Shown here: piece after piece, positions 52,011 through 61,035 of the stretch
Numbering within the stretch: position 1 is the stretch's first letter
Layout of the letters: every line of letters starts with the position of its first letter
Origin: Bacteroidota bacterium
GTDB taxonomy: Bacteria; Bacteroidota; Bacteroidia; NS11-12g; UBA955
Direction of reading: 5' to 3'
Assembly (NCBI GenBank): GCA_023957335.1
Contig: JAMLHC010000006.1
Location: 62,001 to 126,000 of the forward strand
DNA: 64,000 nucleotides
Made by a program: the position numbers and the translations under genes
Notes under the pieces: generated by a model
The model's database searches: none
What the model saw: the letters and a program-made list of their open reading frames with translations, nothing else
What the model was told of the DNA's origin: nothing

Positions 52011-52172
52011 TTTTTCGTTGGGGCAAAATTAGGATTAACTATTAAGAAAAACTAGCAGTTTGAAATTAATTAGAAAGAAAGTCCCCCTACAAAAGAAATT
52101 ATCTATCCATCATTGGAACAACGCTTTTCCGGACAAGCATTATTTGCTCAATAATTCAAACAAAATATATTA

Positions 52173-52748
52173 TCACCAAGATTTGATCCAAGTACCAAGC
52201 AATATAATCAAGAAGAGCAAGGTCCATCCTACCATCCACCCCCCCAATGTTACAACGGGAAATGCTGCATTTACAAAAAGCCAGAAAAGATAAAGAAAAA
52301 GATAAAATATGATTATGATGAGCGCAACTAGAAAAATATAACCAATAACTTCCCAAAAACTCGTACTTGCACGTGATTTATTTTTAAAAGAGTTTTTGAT
52401 TGCTTTATATTCGTTTTTTATCTGTTTAATAGAAGGTTTGAAACCTAATAAAGAAGTAACACCCAACTTGGATTTAATATCCTTGATCAATTTTTGTTTT
52501 GACACTTTTTTATCAGAAACTACATTTGATTCGACTGAGAAATTGTTTTCATTGAAAGGTGTGCGCATTTCCGGTTGACTCATGTTCCCTTTCTGATTCG
52601 AATAATTTCTGTCTGAAGGTGTAATATAATCATAGTCAGATTGAGGTGTGTTTTTATTATATGCAAACTGCCCTACTTGCGTAGATTTACATGAAATCAG
52701 TGCGAGCATCATCGCGATTAAAACGGTATTTATTCTTCTCATAATCAT
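52173..52748 (-). CDS. Small lipoprotein with C-terminal membrane helices, unknown function
   Basis: 191 residues. An N-terminal lipobox (IAMMLALISCKST) predicts lipidation at Cys20. A low-complexity, Asn/Ser/Lys-rich middle part follows. About 60 C-terminal residues then form two hydrophobic segments (FWEVIGYIFLVALIIIIFYLF and VVTLGGWMVGWTLLFLIIL). I do not recognise a family, though similar small proteins are common in Bacteroidota. It is monocistronic between the TonB receptor and rmlD. Confidence 0.65.
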   Translation of the reverse strand: MIMRRINTVLIAMMLALISCKSTQVGQFAYNKNTPQSDYDYITPSDRNYSNQKGNMSQPEMRTPFNENNFSVESNVVSDKKVSKQKLIKDIKSKLGVTSLLGFKPSIKQIKNEYKAIKNSFKNKSRASTSFWEVIGYIFLVALIIIIFYLFLYLFWLFVNAAFPVVTLGGWMVGWTLLFLIILLGTWIKSW

Positions 52749-52816
52749 TTTATTATATTAAAGGTTGTAAAAATAGTAAATAAAATAAAAAGTACAAGTT
52801 GCTTATTTTTAATTAA

Positions 52817-52824
52817 TAACTTTG
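52817..52824 (+). promoter_or_regulatory. -7 element TAACTTTG for rmlD
   Basis: An exact TAnnTTTG match 12 bp before the ATG at 52837, with a TTG at 52799-52801 as a possible -33 element. The leader would be very short. The element overlaps a TTG codon that would otherwise extend the gene. Confidence 0.6.
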
Positions 52825-52836
52825 CATTCCAACAAG

Positions 52837-53748
52837 ATGAAAACAATCTTCGTAACAGGCAGCAACGGCTTATTAGGTCAAAAACTTACTGATTTATACA
52901 CCACTATATCTGACAGGAAACTGATTGCAAGCGGGCGCGGCACAAACAGAAACCCTCAGAAAGGAGGTTATGAATATGTAGAACTAGACATTTCAGATTT
53001 TGAAAAAACAAAACAGATTCTTTATGCTACAAAGCCGGATGTATTAATCAATGCAGCAGCAATGACCCAAGTTGACGACTGTGAACATGACAAAGAAAGC
53101 TGCACACTTTATAATGTCAGGGCGGTAGAGAACCTATCCAAGATTTGCACTGAATTAGGGATTCATCTGATTCACATTTCAACCGATTTTATTTTTGACG
53201 GAACCAAAGGCAACTACAAAGAAGACGACACACCCAATCCATTGAGTTTCTACGGCAACAGCAAGTGGGAAGGCGAAAAACGTGTGCAGCAATATGCAAC
53301 TCGATATGCAATTTTGAGAACTGTATTGGTGTATGGAGTAGTAGCAGATATGAGCAGAAGCAATATTGTATTATGGGCAAAAGGTGCATTAGAAAAAGGA
53401 AAACCAATGACTGTTGTCAATGACCAATGGCGGACACCAACGCTTGCAGAAGACCTTGCCTTAGGTTGTTATCTGGCAGAAAAGCATAATGCTCAGGGTA
53501 TTTTTAATATTTCGGGCAAAGATTTGTACCGCATTGATGAGCTGGTAAGAGAAGTAGGCAAATTTTGGAATTTAGACATCAGTCAGATTACAGAGGTCAG
53601 CAGTTTGACACTTAACCAAGCAGCAAAACGACCACCTAAAACAGGTTTTGACCTCAGCAAATCAAGGAAGGAGTTGGGTTATGAACCACACAGTTTTACT
53701 GAAGGCCTTGCTATTGTCAGAGAACAATTAGCAAAGAACAAAAAATAA
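52837..53748 (+). CDS. dTDP-4-dehydrorhamnose reductase (RmlD) family protein
   Basis: 303 residues from ATG 52837. An extended short-chain reductase with FVTGSNGLLGQ at the N-terminus, the downstream IHISTDFIFDG (Thr-Asp of the active site region) and YGNSKWEGE (the Tyr-x3-Lys catalytic pair). C-terminal PKTGFDLSKSRKELGY is typical of RmlD. It would complete dTDP-rhamnose synthesis, but rmlA, rmlB and rmlC are not adjacent, so another NDP-sugar reductase or methionine adenosyltransferase-beta-like role is possible. Confidence 0.78.
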   Translation: MKTIFVTGSNGLLGQKLTDLYTTISDRKLIASGRGTNRNPQKGGYEYVELDISDFEKTKQILYATKPDVLINAAAMTQVDDCEHDKESCTLYNVRAVENLSKICTELGIHLIHISTDFIFDGTKGNYKEDDTPNPLSFYGNSKWEGEKRVQQYATRYAILRTVLVYGVVADMSRSNIVLWAKGALEKGKPMTVVNDQWRTPTLAEDLALGCYLAEKHNAQGIFNISGKDLYRIDELVREVGKFWNLDISQITEVSSLTLNQAAKRPPKTGFDLSKSRKELGYEPHSFTEGLAIVREQLAKNKK

Positions 53749-53776
53749 GAAGTCGATTAATTTTACTTTGAGAAAT

Positions 53777-54706
53777 TCACTTTGGATTTTGCACAAGTTT
53801 GATGGAATGTGATAATTTCTCAAAACCTGCTCTTTTCACCGCAGATTTTTTAAATATTTCTCTATATATGTCTTCTGTCAAGTCAATCCAGTCTTGTTTT
53901 TGCAATCCAAATAACTTTTCGTGAGGCATAAAATCAGGTTCCTTGTGTGGAGCTGAAAATCTATTCCATGGACAGACATCTTGGCAAATATCACAGCCAA
54001 AAACCCAATCTTCCATTTTAGTTCTGAATTCGCTTGGAATTTCTTCCTTTAGCTCAATGGTCAAATAAGAAATACATCTTTGCGCATTGAGGGTTTTATC
54101 GGGCAGAATAGCCTCGGTAGGGCAAGCATCAACACATGCGGTGCAAGTCCCACAGTAATCCTTGGCGTAAGGAGTGTCATACTCAAACTCCAAATCACAA
54201 ATAATTTCGGCAAGTAAAAAGAAAGAACCGTGTTTTTTGTTAATCAGAATTGTGTTTTTTCCAACCCACCCCAGCCCTGCCCTGCCTGCCCAAGATGATT
54301 CTAATACAGGTGCTGAATCTGTAAAAACTCTAAACATAAAATTGCCAAACTCTGCCTGCATTTTACGGGTGATTTCAGCCATTCTATTTTTAATAACATA
54401 GTGATAATCTTTACCATAAGCATATTTTGCAATTTTCACTCCATCTGCCGGTAGAGACTCCTCGGGGAAATAGTTATAGGCAAGACAAATTACAGACTTT
54501 GCACCGGGCACTAATTTGCGCGGGTCAATCCGCATATCAAAATAGTTCTCAATCCATTGCATTTTGCCATGATATCCTTGATTTAGCCATTTTTCAAGTG
54601 TATAAGCTTCTTGGGTTAATTGCTCAGCTCTGACTATACCACAAAGCATAAATCCGGCTTCTGCCGACCATTGTTTTACTAATGCTGACGCTTTGTCGGC
54701 TAACAT
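53777..54706 (-). CDS. queG: Epoxyqueuosine reductase QueG
   Basis: 309 residues. N-terminal cobalamin-binding region, then two [4Fe-4S] motifs: CGTCTACVDACPTEAI and CDICQDVCPWNRF. The segment SWAGRAGLGWVGKNTILIN is characteristic. QueG reduces epoxyqueuosine to queuosine in tRNA wobble position 34 using cobalamin. Its ATG shares one base with the stop of the upstream PorE-like gene (TAATG). Confidence 0.92.
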   Translation of the reverse strand: MLADKASALVKQWSAEAGFMLCGIVRAEQLTQEAYTLEKWLNQGYHGKMQWIENYFDMRIDPRKLVPGAKSVICLAYNYFPEESLPADGVKIAKYAYGKDYHYVIKNRMAEITRKMQAEFGNFMFRVFTDSAPVLESSWAGRAGLGWVGKNTILINKKHGSFFLLAEIICDLEFEYDTPYAKDYCGTCTACVDACPTEAILPDKTLNAQRCISYLTIELKEEIPSEFRTKMEDWVFGCDICQDVCPWNRFSAPHKEPDFMPHEKLFGLQKQDWIDLTEDIYREIFKKSAVKRAGFEKLSHSIKLVQNPK

Positions 54707-56613
54707 TACTTGTTGGAAATAATCTTTATCTCAGTTCTGCGGTTTTTTGACTTGCCATCATCCGTGTCATTGGAAGCAACTGGAATTTCATCTGCGTATC
54801 CTTTGGCAGTCAGTCGGTAGCGTTTGACACCCATTTCGACCAAATAGTCCACTACTGCTTTTGCCCTATTTTCAGATAGTTTTTTATTGTGCTCTTTATT
54901 TCCGACATTGTCTGTATGCCCTCCTATCTCAATTGTCATATCGGGGAAACGGATTAATAAATCATAGAGTTTCTTCAACTCGGCTTTGGATTCAGGTTTG
55001 AGGGTAAATTTATCTGTATCAAAAAAGATATTATGCAAAACAATAATATTGCCTGAATCAGGCTTAATTAAAGGCGCCTCCACCAAGAAAGGCTTGTCAA
55101 GTGTTCCTTCAGTAAGTCTGAAATTATCGGAATAAAACAAATAATCTTTTCTATCAATATTGAACATATAGTCTTGATTTTTGGAAAGTACAATCAAAAA
55201 TTCGCCCATCACAGAATCAGTAGTAACGGTTTTAATGGGATTGCCGGTCTTCAAGTCAATTAATTCAACGGTTGCAGCCAAAGGTTTACGCGTAAGTTTA
55301 TCAAACACGCGCCCTTTCACAAAGCTCACAGGTTCGGGTTTAATTGTTTTTGGAAGTTCAAAACGATATAAATCTCTGCCTCCTAATCCTCCTTTTCGGT
55401 CAGAACTCACATAAGCATATTTTCCCATTCTGTCCACTATCATACCGAACTCCTCACCTGCTGTATTGATGGGATACCCCAAATTTTCAGGAGTTGACCA
55501 TTTTTGACCGTCAAAACGAGTAACATACAAATCAGGTCCTCCCATCGTTTGCTCTCTGCCGTTAGATGAAAAATAGAGTGTCTTTCCGTCAGGGTGAATA
55601 AAAGGGGCTTGGTCATCACCTTCGGTATTAATCTCCGGACCCAAATTAACCGGATTGGTAAAATTAGAGCCTTTCCATTCTGCTCGCCATATATCAATCC
55701 CTCCAAAACCGCCTTCTCTATTACTGGCGAAGTAAATCACAGTGCCATCAGGCGAAATACTCGGCTGAGATTCCCATGCACTTGAGTTCAAAGGGGGTCT
55801 GATAATTCTGGGTTTGCTGAAAGTGCCGTCAGCACTCATGATTGACAAATATATGTCGCAGCCTCCATACCCGTCCGGTCTGTTGCATGCCGTATAAAAA
55901 ATATATTTTCCGTCAGCTGTAATGGACACATTGCCTTCATTATTAGGCGTGTTTACGTCACCCGGCAACAAAAACGCTTTCCCCCACTCTTCGCCTTTTT
56001 TTCTGCTCATGAAAATATCTTCGCCATAACTGTCTTGACGGGTGAAAATAAATACTGATTCGTCTATGGTAAAACCCGGCCAATATTCATGATACTTTGA
56101 ATTAATGTTTTTTCCAAGGTTCTCAAATTGAATATCTAATGGATGTGCCATTGCATTGATAGCAAAATCAACGGACTTCATCATGATATTAGCTTGTTTA
56201 ATATAATCTGGGCGCAAGTCTTTGCCTTTCAAAAAGGTATCTAAACTGAGCTTTGCTTCCTTGTATTTCATGATATTATATTGAGAGCGAGCAAGAAAAT
56301 AATATCCGTTTGCATACTCGGGATGATACTCTGTAAGTTGTTTCAGATAAATAATGGCATTCTCATGGTCATTGAGTTCTTGATAAACCGCTCCCAGCAT
56401 GTTAAGCAAACTTTTGTCACCCGGCTCACTTCTAAGTCCGGCTTTAAAATGATCAAGGGCTTTGTCATATTCGCCCATTTGATAATATTTCAAGCCTTCG
56501 GTTTCGTGTTTACTTGGTCTTTCACCTGAACCTTTTTTTTGGGCACTGCAAGCAGTAATAGTAAGGAAAAAAAGAAAAAATAATGGAATTCTCATATATT
56601 GCTTCATAGTCAT
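54706..56613 (-). CDS. OmpA-family lipoprotein with TPR, WD40-like propeller and CRD (PorE-like)
   Basis: 635 residues. Lipobox LFFLTITACSAQ (Cys ~22), TPR repeats (~36-140: GLKYYQMGEYDKALDHFKAGL and so on), PD40 propeller blades (~190-400, including SPDGTVIYFASNREGGFGG and HPDGKTLYFSSNG), a carboxypeptidase-regulatory domain (VKGRVFDKLTRKPLAATVEL), and a C-terminal OmpA peptidoglycan-binding domain (IEIGGHTDNVGNKEHN). This order is that of PorE of the type IX secretion system. No other por genes are in the window, so a general anchoring role remains possible. A second ATG lies two codons downstream of the first. Confidence 0.82.
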   Translation of the reverse strand: MTMKQYMRIPLFFLFFLTITACSAQKKGSGERPSKHETEGLKYYQMGEYDKALDHFKAGLRSEPGDKSLLNMLGAVYQELNDHENAIIYLKQLTEYHPEYANGYYFLARSQYNIMKYKEAKLSLDTFLKGKDLRPDYIKQANIMMKSVDFAINAMAHPLDIQFENLGKNINSKYHEYWPGFTIDESVFIFTRQDSYGEDIFMSRKKGEEWGKAFLLPGDVNTPNNEGNVSITADGKYIFYTACNRPDGYGGCDIYLSIMSADGTFSKPRIIRPPLNSSAWESQPSISPDGTVIYFASNREGGFGGIDIWRAEWKGSNFTNPVNLGPEINTEGDDQAPFIHPDGKTLYFSSNGREQTMGGPDLYVTRFDGQKWSTPENLGYPINTAGEEFGMIVDRMGKYAYVSSDRKGGLGGRDLYRFELPKTIKPEPVSFVKGRVFDKLTRKPLAATVELIDLKTGNPIKTVTTDSVMGEFLIVLSKNQDYMFNIDRKDYLFYSDNFRLTEGTLDKPFLVEAPLIKPDSGNIIVLHNIFFDTDKFTLKPESKAELKKLYDLLIRFPDMTIEIGGHTDNVGNKEHNKKLSENRAKAVVDYLVEMGVKRYRLTAKGYADEIPVASNDTDDGKSKNRRTEIKIISNK

Positions 56614-56629
56614 CTTGTGTTTAACCGTT

Positions 56630-56637
56630 CAAAAGTA
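56630..56637 (-). promoter_or_regulatory. -7 element TACTTTTG for the PorE-like/queG pair
   Basis: An exact TAnnTTTG match on the minus strand, 17 bp before the ATG at 56613. Confidence 0.5.
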
Positions 56638-56687
56638 GAAATTATTTTAAGCCAAACATGAAATATGCCGAAAAATCAACGAGCACA

Positions 56688-58682
56688 TTATTTGTAAAAC
56701 TTCCATTGTATTCCAAAAACGAGTCTGCGTGGCGCAAGCGAATAACCGGGTGTGGAATAATATAGGTTTGGAAAAGATTGATCCCACAACTCAAAATTAC
56801 TATGCTCCATCATTACAAACATCCTAAATGTCTTAACTTCTGCTGCTGCAAAAGCATTGAGCATAGGGTAATTGCCTTGCATTCTGCGATTTTGCAGGTA
56901 AAACATACGTGTAACAGGGTCATAAGCGTTTGCATAAAACTGACTATACCAACGAAAATCAAGACCTATTTGTAATAAGAGTGCATTTTTGAAAAGATTT
57001 CCTTGATAAAACAAACTGTTATAGGTTGATACTGCGGGTGTAGGCATTATCTCTTGCTGTACTTGATTGCCCGATGCTTGCAATATAATGCGGTTATTTA
57101 GATGAAAATGCCCTAACTTGATATTGTCTTCAATCCACAACTCTGTTTGATTGACAATCGTGTGAAGTTGTTCAGGGTTTGCTCCAAAGCCCATAAACAA
57201 AGGGTTAGCAATGGTTGTATTGACAAATTTCAAAGACCAGTTTCCCGTTTTTAAATGACCTGAAAATCCTCCCTCAAATTGCAACACACGCTCCTTGTCA
57301 AATTGATTATCCCATTTTACATTGTTAGATGCATAATGCATCATGATATAGTCAGGTGCATGGTTTTGCAACATCAGCCTTGCAAATATGTATTCAAGTG
57401 GGAGTTTTTTTCCCTTTTGTGTATGTCGCGCTTGCAATAACGAATAGGAAAGCGCTCCTTTCAAAGCAAAATCTCCTGCATTATAACCTGCAAAATAGGT
57501 TTTACCATTCGCTTGCAAAGTCAAACCCGGCAGCAACTTCCACCTGAAACTTGCGTCAGAAAAAATGTTGTTACCCGGATAGAACTTCCCAAAATTCAAA
57601 TACTGCACCTTTAAGATTTCTGCACCAATACCCGCGTAAAAATGAAATCGACTTGTGTCTGTTATATAGCTTGTAATGCCCAGACTATGAGTTTGTTTGG
57701 CAAATGCAGATGAATCATGCGTTTGTGTCGAATCCAGATAAATAGCAGGAAATAGAGTCAAATCTGTGCCTTGTGATTCAAACACATTAAATGTTTTCTC
57801 AAATACAGATTGGTGTTTTATTCCCAACAAAGGCTTAAAATACCTTGTGGTGTCAGAGGTTTTGATGTATTTACCCGAAAACCAATAAACCTGTTCAAAA
57901 GCATATTCACGGTTTCCAAAATAATTGGAAGAATTATTTAACCTCACTTCCGCACTCTTATTCACTCCTCGCAGCGTGTCAAAATTTCTTTCGTCTATCC
58001 AACCTCCATTTTCCTGCATGCGCATTCGATTATAGCTCAAGCTTACTTGTGCATAATAGCGATTGCTTAAGTCCATGTAACGACTTGAGAAACCAAATTG
58101 TCTGAGTGAGTTTTTCTGATTTGGATAAAAACCCAGATTATTAATGGTTTGGAAGCGTAACGCCATATTCCACCCCGGTGTGATATTCTGTGTCAGCAAT
58201 CCGTTGAGGTGTATATATTCTTTTTTAGTCTGAACATATTGCAGTCGCGTAAAAGGGGTAAAAGCCCTCAAATAAGGTGCGTTTTCTTGCTTGTACAAAT
58301 ATCCATCATACAAATGCCAGCCGGAAGCAAAACCTGAAGGTTGCACTCTATTAATCAAATAAGGGATTGCCGGCAAACCTGCATCTCCCAATGATTGTAC
58401 ATTAAAATACTCTTTGAACAGGGGATTATAATTTTGCATACCTTCTATATCCCACACAAGACTATCGTAATTTAAACCGGCACCTTCAACACCTTTATAG
58501 GATGCAAAAAAAGGATCGATTTTGGGTGATTCCGAAAACGGCTTTTTCTTCTTCTGTGCCGAGTCTTGACCGGTTTGTGAGTTTGAACCAATACGAACCT
58601 GCCCCAAAGCAGAATGAGCAATAAACAAATAATTCAGACTGAGCAAATAAACTAAAACCCGATTTCTTGTCACAGTCTGCAA
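56688..58682 (-). CDS. Putative outer-membrane beta-barrel porin (Porin_10-like)
   Basis: About 664 residues. A signal peptide (VLVYLLSLNYLFIAHSALGQ) is followed by a large domain of aromatic-rich amphipathic strands ending RRLVFGIQWKFYK, typical of barrels. The overall style matches the Bacteroidota Porin_10 group. No ATG exists near the N-terminus: candidate starts are TTG at 58682 or GTG at 58673. The -7-like TACTTTTG at 58680-58687 overlaps the TTG, which favours GTG if that promoter is used. The substrate is unknown. Confidence 0.7.
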   Translation of the reverse strand: MQTVTRNRVLVYLLSLNYLFIAHSALGQVRIGSNSQTGQDSAQKKKKPFSESPKIDPFFASYKGVEGAGLNYDSLVWDIEGMQNYNPLFKEYFNVQSLGDAGLPAIPYLINRVQPSGFASGWHLYDGYLYKQENAPYLRAFTPFTRLQYVQTKKEYIHLNGLLTQNITPGWNMALRFQTINNLGFYPNQKNSLRQFGFSSRYMDLSNRYYAQVSLSYNRMRMQENGGWIDERNFDTLRGVNKSAEVRLNNSSNYFGNREYAFEQVYWFSGKYIKTSDTTRYFKPLLGIKHQSVFEKTFNVFESQGTDLTLFPAIYLDSTQTHDSSAFAKQTHSLGITSYITDTSRFHFYAGIGAEILKVQYLNFGKFYPGNNIFSDASFRWKLLPGLTLQANGKTYFAGYNAGDFALKGALSYSLLQARHTQKGKKLPLEYIFARLMLQNHAPDYIMMHYASNNVKWDNQFDKERVLQFEGGFSGHLKTGNWSLKFVNTTIANPLFMGFGANPEQLHTIVNQTELWIEDNIKLGHFHLNNRIILQASGNQVQQEIMPTPAVSTYNSLFYQGNLFKNALLLQIGLDFRWYSQFYANAYDPVTRMFYLQNRRMQGNYPMLNAFAAAEVKTFRMFVMMEHSNFELWDQSFPNLYYSTPGYSLAPRRLVFGIQWKFYK

Positions 58683-58687
58683 AAGTA
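58680..58687 (-). promoter_or_regulatory. -7 element TACTTTTG for the porin gene
   Basis: An exact TAnnTTTG match on the minus strand. It overlaps the TTG codon that is the first possible start of the porin frame. Confidence 0.4.
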
Positions 58688-58790
58688 ATGATTGATTTAT
58701 GATTGAAAGATAGAAGCTTAGATTGTTTTCTTTTATCCGGTAAACTTAATCGGAGCAAACTGTCGTTCATAAAAAATATCCAAATTAAGT

Positions 58791-58821
58791 ATTGTAATAC
58801 TTCTAATAATGAGTACGTTTG
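58791..58821 (+). promoter_or_regulatory. Promoter ATTG-N19-TACGTTTG for the thioredoxin-like gene
   Basis: An exact -7 element (58814-58821) with a TTG-containing -33 element at 58791-58794 and a 19-bp spacer. This is the best full Bacteroidota promoter in the window. The ATG is 24 bp downstream of the -7 element. Confidence 0.7.
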
Positions 58822-58845
58822 CACAAGGATTTTTAACATAATATC

Positions 58846-59337
58846 ATGAAAACATTAGGATTTATAATACTTGCAGCAGCATTGACCGGTTTAGCCTTTG
58901 TAGCAATACCTCATAAAAATAAAGTTGAGACCAATATTCAAAACAATAATCTCAAAGAAACTTCCAAAACACAAGGGGTAATATTTCAAAACATCACTTT
59001 TAATGAAGCACTCAAAAAAGCTAAAGATGAAAATAAATTAATTTTCATGAATGTATATGCTGTATGGTGTGGGCCATGCAAAATGCTCAAGAACACCACG
59101 TTCAAATCTGCTCAGGTGGCGGATCTGCTCAACAAAAACTTCATCAATTTGGATATCGATGCTGAAAAGGGTGAGGGAATAGAGCTTGCAGAAAGATACA
59201 ATGTTGAAGCACACCCATTGATGTTGTTAATTGACGCCAATGGGAAAGTCGTTAAAAGTATTTTAGGATATAGAAAAGACGCTCAACTGCTAAGTGAAGT
59301 AAAAGATTTTGTGAAAAAGTTACAAGTAAATGAATAG
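58846..59337 (+). CDS. Exported thioredoxin-fold protein
   Basis: 163 residues. An N-terminal hydrophobic helix (LGFIILAAALTGLAFVAIP) acts as signal or anchor. A thioredoxin domain with active site WCGPCKM follows, with the cis-Pro segment VEAHPLMLLID. The protein probably acts in the periplasm in disulfide reduction or cytochrome c maturation; no partner is encoded nearby. It lies upstream of the tRNA gene. Confidence 0.88.
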   Translation: MKTLGFIILAAALTGLAFVAIPHKNKVETNIQNNNLKETSKTQGVIFQNITFNEALKKAKDENKLIFMNVYAVWCGPCKMLKNTTFKSAQVADLLNKNFINLDIDAEKGEGIELAERYNVEAHPLMLLIDANGKVVKSILGYRKDAQLLSEVKDFVKKLQVNE

Positions 59338-59403
59338 ATTTTCAAGGAGCGCCCCCCCCTTTTTAATTTCAAATACTCACTATTATTTTGTTGTTGCACT
59401 TAA

Positions 59404-59476
59404 GCCATTATAGCTCAGCTGGTAGAGCAGCTATCTCGTAAGTAGCAGGTCATCGGTTCAAGTCCGATTAATGGCT
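59404..59476 (+). tRNA. tRNA-Thr (anticodon CGT)
   Basis: The cloverleaf folds by eye: acceptor GCCATTA/TAATGGC, D stem GCTC/GAGC, anticodon stem GCTAT/GTAGC with one G-U pair, loop CTCGTAA giving anticodon CGT, T stem ATCGG/CCGAT with loop TTCAAGT, and discriminator T. CCA is not encoded. It decodes ACG threonine codons. It stands alone between the thioredoxin and aminotransferase genes. Confidence 0.95.
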
Positions 59477-59554
59477 CTCACAAAAAACATACACAATTTT
59501 TTACAAAAACATCTTAATCATACTGATATTAATCCGAATTTCGAATACGAATAG

Positions 59555-59562
59555 TACATTTG
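59555..59562 (+). promoter_or_regulatory. -7 element TACATTTG for the class V aminotransferase gene
   Basis: An exact TAnnTTTG match, 22 bp before the TTG start codon. Its presence separates this gene from the tRNA transcript. Confidence 0.6.
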
Positions 59563-59584
59563 CAAAAATTTTGATACTCCACCC

Positions 59585-60979
59585 TTGAACCAAGAACCCA
59601 ATATTAAATTAGAGAATATCAACAGTGAAAGCCTTGCGCACAATGACTTTTTTGAGTATCTCAGAAAAACTGAATACGCACGTTTGGATGAACACAATCA
59701 TGCCTATTTAGATTATACAGGTGGTGGTGTTTATGCAAAATCACAGATTGAGTCCCATTTTAAATTACTGACTCAAAATATATTAGGCAATCCCCATTCT
59801 ACCAATCCATCTTCCTTGCTTGCCACGCATTTGGTCGCAGAAGCAAGACAGAAAATATTGGATTACTTTAATGCTAAAGACTATTACTGCATTTTCACCC
59901 AAAATGCTTCTAACGCGCTTAAAATCATTGGAGAATGTTATCCTTTCAATACAAAATCTCATTTCATGCTTTTGACCGACAATCATAACTCGGTAAATGG
60001 AATCAGAGAGTTTTGTTTATCAAAGGGCGGCAAGGTTACTTACGCACCGATTTATTTTGAAAATCTGCGCATGGATGAAAATTTCGTCCAAAACGAACTT
60101 GCAAACAATTCAGGTTTTGAGGACAAACTCTTTGCTTTTCCTGCACAATCAAATGTTTCCGGTGTCAAGCATGATTTGAAATGGATAAAAATTGCACAAG
60201 ACTTAGGCTGGGACGTTTTACTCGATGCAGCTGCTTTTGTGCCTTCCAACCGCTTAGATTTAACACGTTACCAACCTGACTATGCTTGTGTTTCTTTTTA
60301 TAAGATTTTTGGATATCCCACAGGCTTAGGATGCTTATTGGTAAGAAAAGATAAATTCGAGAAACTACACAAGCCCTGGTTTGCAGGTGGAACTGTTAGC
60401 TTTGTATCTGTAAATGCGCTACACTATTCTCTAATTGGCAATCACGAACGTTTTGAAGACGGAACATTAAACTATCTTGATATACCCGCCATCAAAACCG
60501 GCTTAGACTATATTGAAAGCATTGGAATTGACAAGATAAACGAGCGCGTATCCTCTCTACGTGAGTATTTACGTAAACACCTCAGCGAGTTAAAACACAG
60601 TAATGGTAAAGAACTCATCCGTATTTCAGAACCTGCCGACCACCTGAATATGGGTGGCACCATGATTCTGAGTTTCTATAATTCAAATGGAGAACGCTAT
60701 GACTTTGAGGATATTGAAATGCTGGCTAACAAAATCAATATCTCATCACGCTCCGGATGTTTCTGCAACCCCGGTGTTGACGAAACCAATAGCTGTTTGA
60801 CCGGAGAAGAAATTTCCAAATATTATACTAGCAACAGCACAGGCACATACGATTACAAGGATATGGAACGCTTTTTCGGCAGAATGAGAGGTGCAACGCG
60901 CATTTCAGTAGGAATTGCTACTGTCCAAAAAGATTTAGATACATTTATTGCTTTTGCACAAAGCTTGATTGACAAATAA
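59585..60979 (+). CDS. Class V aminotransferase / cysteine desulfurase-like protein resembling the MOCOS N-terminal domain
   Basis: 464 residues beginning with TTG; no in-frame ATG exists near the N-terminus, and the promoter element just upstream fits this start. PLP fold with YLDYTGGGVYAKSQIESH, the Schiff-base Lys in SFYKIFGYPTGLG, and SRSGCFCNPG near the C-terminus with a possible reactive Cys. These features resemble the desulfurase domain of eukaryotic molybdenum cofactor sulfurase. It could sulfurate Mo cofactor for a xanthine-oxidase-family enzyme, but a role in another sulfur transfer or an aminotransferase activity cannot be excluded. The next gene follows closely. Confidence 0.72.
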   Translation: MNQEPNIKLENINSESLAHNDFFEYLRKTEYARLDEHNHAYLDYTGGGVYAKSQIESHFKLLTQNILGNPHSTNPSSLLATHLVAEARQKILDYFNAKDYYCIFTQNASNALKIIGECYPFNTKSHFMLLTDNHNSVNGIREFCLSKGGKVTYAPIYFENLRMDENFVQNELANNSGFEDKLFAFPAQSNVSGVKHDLKWIKIAQDLGWDVLLDAAAFVPSNRLDLTRYQPDYACVSFYKIFGYPTGLGCLLVRKDKFEKLHKPWFAGGTVSFVSVNALHYSLIGNHERFEDGTLNYLDIPAIKTGLDYIESIGIDKINERVSSLREYLRKHLSELKHSNGKELIRISEPADHLNMGGTMILSFYNSNGERYDFEDIEMLANKINISSRSGCFCNPGVDETNSCLTGEEISKYYTSNSTGTYDYKDMERFFGRMRGATRISVGIATVQKDLDTFIAFAQSLIDK

Positions 60980-61019
60980 GCTTGTACTCAGAACGTTTTG
61001 TGCCGAAAGAGAATAATCC

Positions 61020-61027
61020 TACTTTTG
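61020..61027 (+). promoter_or_regulatory. -7-like element TACTTTTG before the FAD oxidoreductase gene
   Basis: An exact TAnnTTTG match only 9 bp before the ATG at 61036. If real, the transcript would be almost leaderless. Confidence 0.4.
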
Positions 61028-61035
61028 CACCAAAC

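Noticed and set aside
59352-59359. C8 homopolymer after the thioredoxin-like gene as part of a terminator or regulatory site
   Set aside because: No hairpin pairs with it; it may simply be a homopolymer or a sequencing-sensitive spot.
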